From: JALYIM01 sp040003205
GTDB lineage: Bacteria > Acidobacteriota > Terriglobia > Terriglobales > Acidobacteriaceae
Reading direction: 5' to 3'
DNA length: 8,523 nucleotides
Assembly (NCBI GenBank): GCA_040003205.1
Contig: JBDUDA010000133.1
Span: forward strand, 1 to 8,523
Position 1 is the stretch's first letter, and the number at the start of each line of letters is the position of its first letter. The notes below the pieces were generated by a model. It searched no databases. It was given only the letters and a program-made list of their open reading frames with translations, and was not told the origin of the DNA. Shown in pieces: positions 6,113 through 8,523 of this stretch. The position numbers and the translations under genes were made by a program.

Positions 6113-6870
6113 GACGCTACCTCGAATTCATCGCCGTGAAGGGAGATGCGAGAGCGAACTCTGGTGTTGGGTTTCCGGACAGCTGGTTCAGCTCGCTTCA
6201 CGGTTTCCAGGCCGAGTTCGTTTCCAACTTCTTTGATGTAGCTTGCCAGCCGCAATCGCAGGGCTTGGCGGCCGCGGGTGACGCGGGATTTCACCGTCCC
6301 CAATGATACTTGGGTGATCTCGGCGATTTCTTCGTATGACAATCCTTCGAGGTCGCGCAGAACGATCGTCGTGCGGAAAGGCTCTGGCACCTGGCGCAAT
6401 TCTTCCTCGACACGTGCTCGGACTTCTTCATGAGCGAAGCTATCGAAGGGCGAATCGCGGTGGTCGACTAATAAACTTTTAATGGACGGAGTCCACTCAC
6501 CGCCGGATGAATCTTCCGGCTCGATGGAAGTTTCGTGCGCTTTGTGACGAGACCACCAGCGCCGGCGGTTTGATGCTTCATGGACAGCGATGCGGTAAAT
6601 CCAGGTCTTAAGGCTCGACTCTCCGTGGAAAGACTTCATCCCACGGAAAACTTTGAGGAAGATTTCCTGGGTCGTATCGGAGGCGTCCGAAGGATCGTTC
6701 ACCATTCGGTAAACCAGGCTATAAATCGGTTGATGAAACTCGCCGATCAACCAAGCGTAGGCCTCTTCGGATCCAGCTTTAAGTTCAGAGATGATCGCGG
6801 ACTCTTGCGACCTGATTCCAATCGCGCTGGCCAATTCGCCCAAGGAAGCTGCCCCCACCATGGCCGTCAC
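6109..6870 (-). CDS. ECF RNA polymerase sigma factor (sigma-70 family, RpoE-like)
   Basis: The 253-residue product is a group 4 (extracytoplasmic function) sigma factor. Region 2 spans about 40-104, with the helix YSLVYRMVNDPSDASDTTQE, FLKVFRGMKSFHGESSLKTW and IYRIAVHEASNRRR, which together bind core polymerase and the -10 element. Region 4 spans about 153-208, with VPEPFRTTIVLRDLEGLSYEE and the helix-turn-helix IAEITQVSLGTVKSRVTRGR that reads the -35 element. A linker of about 50 residues joins them and a basic tail of about 45 residues follows, longer than in the minimal E. coli RpoE (191 aa). The start is GTG at 6870, with GAGG 8 nt upstream; an in-frame ATG three codons on is possible. 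It overlaps the anti-sigma start by 4 bases. A perfect TATAAT lies 26-32 nt upstream on the same strand. Confidence 0.93.
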   Translation of the reverse strand: MTAMVGAASLGELASAIGIRSQESAIISELKAGSEEAYAWLIGEFHQPIYSLVYRMVNDPSDASDTTQEIFLKVFRGMKSFHGESSLKTWIYRIAVHEASNRRRWWSRHKAHETSIEPEDSSGGEWTPSIKSLLVDHRDSPFDSFAHEEVRARVEEELRQVPEPFRTTIVLRDLEGLSYEEIAEITQVSLGTVKSRVTRGRQALRLRLASYIKEVGNELGLETVKRAEPAVRKPNTRVRSRISLHGDEFEVAS

Positions 6871-7102
6871 GAGTTGTGCCTCATGAAAGCAACATCATTA
6901 TAGTTTTTCCAGGCGGCAGAAGGGCAGCACAAAATGCAAGGGCCGCGAAGCGCTTGCTTGGCGGGCGATTTCGGCGGAATCCGCACCTTGTTGACCCTCC
7001 TGATATACATAGACCCCGAGGAGGCAGTTTCTGTTCCCGCGGCGGAAAACGATGCCAATTCAGAGACTTACGAAGGGATGGATAGACCCAGGACGATCAG
7101 CC
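6871..7102. other. Intergenic stretch between sigma gene and secreted protein gene
   Basis: These 232 bases separate two minus-strand genes. Apart from the TATAAT near 6900 I find no gene I can support, no good terminator and no RNA I recognise. An 8-bp direct repeat (ATAGACCC at 7009-7016 and 7082-7089) is the only repeat noted and may be chance. Confidence 0.5.
6897..6902 (-). promoter_or_regulatory. Candidate -10 element (TATAAT) of the sigma gene
   Basis: A perfect TATAAT on the minus strand (ATTATA on the plus) stands 26 bases before the GTG, giving a short leader of about 20 nt. No convincing -35 hexamer lies 16-18 bp upstream, and the GGAAC-type -35 of E. coli sigma E targets is not seen either (a GGAAAAAC run is next to it). 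It supports a housekeeping promoter for the sigma/anti-sigma pair. Confidence 0.45.
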
Positions 7103-7804
7103 TCACGGCTTAGTCGCTGGAGGCGTGGTCGAGCCGGAAGTGCCCGACGGGTTCGGCTTGGCAGCTTTCGCGGGTGCTCTCTTGCGGAAAGTCTTCTTTT
7201 GCGGCTCGGTGTCGTCTACGACAGTCTTCTTCGCGGGCCCGGAATTGGCAGCCGTTTGCGCACTGCGAAGCTGCGCTCGAAGCTGGTTCAGCTCTCCATC
7301 TTTCGCGCCCGCAAGATTTTCCATCCGATCCGCGAACGAATGGCGGGACTTTTCGAGCGTGCCGAGATCATTATCCAGCGACTGGAATTCCTCTTTCCCA
7401 CCGAATGCTCCGGCCGATTCAACCACCGATCCGAAGACGTCATAGAGCGCGTCAAGGTTGCGATAAAGCTGGAAAGATGATCCCAGGCTTTCGGGGGATT
7501 GCCGCAACTTTGCGATCACGTCCGGCAAAGCAGTCTGTAGGTTGCGCTGGATGGATTCGACATTCCCCTGCGTCTGATGCTTGGTCTTGGAATCCGTCTT
7601 CCAGTGTTCGATGCGAAGCTTGGCGAGATCAAGCTGAGTGGTCTGCGACATCTGCTCCAATTGCGACAAAAGCCCGTTGAGTTCGTTCATGGAGGCATAT
7701 GAAACGGGCGTCAAATTTGCGGGCTGCTGGGGTGCCGGCGCTTGCGCGAAAGTGGCCGAAGAAAAGAATAAGCACAGCAGGGCAGCGATCGGATTTCTAT
7801 TCAT
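7103..7804 (-). CDS. Secreted helical protein with basic low-complexity tail (233 aa)
   Basis: I do not recognise this family. The N terminus is a clear Sec signal peptide (MNRNPIAALLCLFFSSATFA, likely cut after Ala20), so the product should be exported to the periplasm. The Cys at 11 sits inside the hydrophobic core and does not form a lipobox. The mature part is mainly helical: about 37-110 (SMNELNGLLSQLEQMSQTTQ, then a region of Gln, Leu and Arg in heptad-like spacing), and about 137-180 (SLDNDLGTLEKSRHSFADRM, then LNQLRAQLRSAQTAANSG). The last 45 residues are Lys/Ala/Pro/Ser/Thr-rich and disordered (for example KKTFRKRAPAKAAKPNPSG). The basic tail could contact nucleic acid, wall polymers or envelope. 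It lies upstream of the sigma gene on the same strand, 232 bp away, and may or may not be its target. The ribosome site is weak. Confidence 0.78.
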   Translation of the reverse strand: MNRNPIAALLCLFFSSATFAQAPAPQQPANLTPVSYASMNELNGLLSQLEQMSQTTQLDLAKLRIEHWKTDSKTKHQTQGNVESIQRNLQTALPDVIAKLRQSPESLGSSFQLYRNLDALYDVFGSVVESAGAFGGKEEFQSLDNDLGTLEKSRHSFADRMENLAGAKDGELNQLRAQLRSAQTAANSGPAKKTVVDDTEPQKKTFRKRAPAKAAKPNPSGTSGSTTPPATKP

Positions 7805-7837
7805 GGTTATGCACTCGTCCCAAAAGTACTCGATCTG

Positions 7838-7843
7838 AATATA
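7838..7843 (-). promoter_or_regulatory. Candidate -10 element (TATATT) of the secreted protein gene
   Basis: TATATT on the minus strand is 34 bases before the start codon, with a 5 of 6 match to TATAAT, in the 183-bp divergent gap between this gene and the tRNA. No good -35 sits at the right distance; a second option is TATTCT (7855-7860) with TTGCGA 16 bp further upstream, each matching 4 of 6. Confidence 0.3.
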
Positions 7844-7909
7844 GTGAGTGCTTCAGAATACTAATAATGCACGTTTTCGCAAAGTTGCTTTGCCGGGACC
7901 ATGGCACGT

Positions 7910-7964
7910 TTGACTATCATTCGCAGGTAAGCGAGAATTGACTCCTCGCTTGCCGTGATATGTG
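7910..7964 (+). promoter_or_regulatory. Candidate promoter(s) of the tRNA-Ala gene
   Basis: Two TTGACT hexamers (5 of 6 to the -35 consensus) occur 28 bp apart at 7910-7915 and 7938-7943. The first has GAGAAT 17 bp downstream (7933-7938), the second a TATGTG at 7959-7964 with 15-bp spacing. Both point at the tRNA starting at 7988. Either or both could drive it; the -10 matches are moderate. Confidence 0.4.
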
Positions 7965-7987
7965 CAAGCGTTTCTTCCTCACACAGT

Positions 7988-8063
7988 GGGCCTGTAGCGC
8001 AGCTGGGAGCGCGCTTCCATGGCATGGAAGAGGTCGTCGGTTCGATCCCGACCAGGTCCACCA
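7988..8063 (+). tRNA. tRNA-Ala (anticodon GGC)
   Basis: A complete 76-nt cloverleaf can be drawn by eye. The acceptor stem is GGGCCTG (7988-7994) with CAGGTCC (8053-8059), one G-U pair; the D stem GCGC pairs with GCGC (7997-8000, 8009-8012); the anticodon stem CTTCC/GGAAG (8014-8018, 8026-8030) encloses the loop ATGGCAT with anticodon GGC at 8021-8023, which reads the alanine codon GCC; the T arm is GTCGG/CCGAC (8036-8040, 8048-8052) with the loop TTCGATC. The discriminator is A, and CCA (8061-8063) is encoded. The third pair G-U in the acceptor stem is G3-U70, the alanine identity mark. The gene is intact although it adjoins an integrase, as expected when an island inserts at the tRNA 3' end and rebuilds it. 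Confidence 0.97.
8036..8063. mobile_element. Predicted attachment site (attL/attR) in the tRNA-Ala 3' end
   Basis: Tyrosine recombinases of integrative islands often use the 3' part of a tRNA gene, T arm to CCA, as att core. Here an integrase gene begins 14 bp beyond CCA and points toward the tRNA, the standard layout. The second copy of the core would be at the far end of the island, outside the window, so this is a position-based prediction only; no direct repeat can be shown in these 8.5 kb. Confidence 0.4.
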
Positions 8064-8077
8064 AATCTGTCAACAAC

Positions 8078-8485
8078 TTATACTGGACGAACGATTGCGG
8101 TTATGAGATTTGTGTCGTTGGTTGTGTCGTAACCCGCTGTTCGGGTGCTTGCAGCGAGTGCATCCATCGCAGTTCGCTTCGCTTCCATTCGAACGTGTGA
8201 GTACCGTTCCAGCATCCGGCGGCTGACGTGTCCCGCAATCGCCATTATGGTCGAGTCTGACGTTCCATTTTCTGCAAGCTGGGTTATCGCGCAATGTCGC
8301 AGATCATGGAATCGAAAGCCTTTCAGCCCTGCTGTCTTTGTTAGTGTGCGCCAAGCTGACCGCCAGCTTTTCACGTGCGTATTAGGATTGAACGCAGTCA
8401 CGTCGTAGCCGACTACTTTCTTTCCGCTGAAGGTGAACTTTGGAACGAAGGCCGCAAAAACCAGGCCGCATTTGTCCCCAGTAAT
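8078..8485 (-). pseudogene. Tyrosine recombinase (phage-type integrase), catalytic C-terminal part, frame interrupted
   Basis: This frame encodes the C-terminal half of a tyrosine integrase. Visible catalytic residues: HDLRH (box II His and Arg), GH in AIAGHVSRRMLERYSH, and the nucleophile Tyr in ERYSH. The first catalytic Arg and the lysine lie upstream and are not in this frame. The frame is open from 8485 to the TAA at 8078-8080, but TGA codons at 8486-8488 and 8495-8497 block it, and full-length relatives are over 300 residues. The only ordinary start inside is GTG at 8401, which gives 107 residues without the whole catalytic set. The other two minus frames are open to the window edge, so a one-base frameshift (for instance in the run of five A at 8456-8460) could account for it. 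It is a decaying gene, or a sequencing error, or, less likely, a short functional protein. Confidence 0.72.
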
Positions 8486-8523
8486 TCACCCGGCTCAAAA
8501 ACTTTTTCTTCGTAGGATTGAAA

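Noticed and set aside
6867..7058. 63-residue minus-strand frame ending in GTGA overlap with the sigma start
   Set aside because: Starts with TTG without a ribosome site, has odd composition, and contains the TATAAT promoter element of the sigma gene; the overlap is most likely chance.
7009..7089. 8-bp direct repeat ATAGACCC at 7009-7016 and 7082-7089
   Set aside because: Two copies of 8 bp in a 230-bp gap with no further pattern; within chance and no link to a feature.
7125..7680. Overlapping plus-strand frames antisense to the secreted protein gene
   Set aside because: They are shadows of the minus-strand gene, which has a signal peptide and coherent helical composition; the plus frames have neither.
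7861..8076. Minus-strand frame of 71 residues containing GIEPTTSSMPWKRAPSCATG
   Set aside because: It is the antisense translation of the tRNA-Ala gene, a well-known false protein pattern; there is no independent support for a gene here.
7955..8200. Plus-strand frame reading SGPVAQLGARFHGMEEVVGSIPTRS
   Set aside because: It is the sense translation of the tRNA and runs into the integrase antisense; a typical spurious tRNA frame.
1..8523. CRISPR array, insertion sequence or toxin-antitoxin pair
   Set aside because: No regularly spaced repeats, no transposase-like protein and no small toxin/antitoxin pair were seen on either strand.

Overview
The window looks like chromosomal DNA from an acidobacterium (Acidobacteriota, Terriglobia / Koribacter-like). 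This rests on three things: a division-type class B penicillin-binding protein with one C-terminal PASTA domain and an acidobacterial-style catalytic domain, a zinc-finger anti-sigma gene coupled to an ECF sigma gene, and an integrase tail resembling ones I recall from that phylum. The taxonomic call is inference from protein character, not from a marker gene.

Left part (1-3743, + strand): the start of a division/cell-wall (dcw) cluster. It holds the 3' part of rsmH (16S rRNA C1402 methyltransferase), an unrecognised 53-residue gene with a near-ideal ribosome binding site, ftsL (start overlapping the previous stop as TAATG), a 130-bp gap with two hairpins, and ftsI/pbp with a PASTA domain. 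The usual next genes (murE, murF, mraY and so on) are absent: the cluster stops after ftsI.

Middle (3744-4935, + strand): two proteins of unknown function, a soluble 213-residue one and a 152-residue one with an N-terminal membrane hairpin or helix.

Minus-strand block (7804 down to 4949): a secreted coiled-coil-like protein with a basic tail, an ECF sigma factor, its anti-sigma factor (start/stop overlap ATGA; zinc-finger, one membrane span, TonB-C-like outer domain), and a GlcG/HbpS-type protein. The sigma/anti-sigma pair is a membrane signalling switch: the cytoplasmic zinc finger is expected to hold the sigma until the extracytoplasmic domain senses a signal. The block converges on the + strand genes with only 13 bp between stop codons.

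Right end (7805-8523): a complete tRNA-Ala(GGC) with encoded CCA. Only 14 bp beyond its 3' end, in the opposite direction, lies the catalytic C-terminal part of a tyrosine recombinase. This is the classic edge of a tRNA-integrated genomic island, with backbone to the left and the island running off to the right. The integrase frame is interrupted by stop codons near the window end, so the gene looks broken.

I saw no CRISPR array, insertion sequence or rRNA. Most of the window is ordinary backbone. The points worth a second look are the truncated dcw cluster, the 53-residue gene, the SSD variant of the PBP active-site motif, the intergenic hairpins, the anti-sigma outer domain and the island edge.
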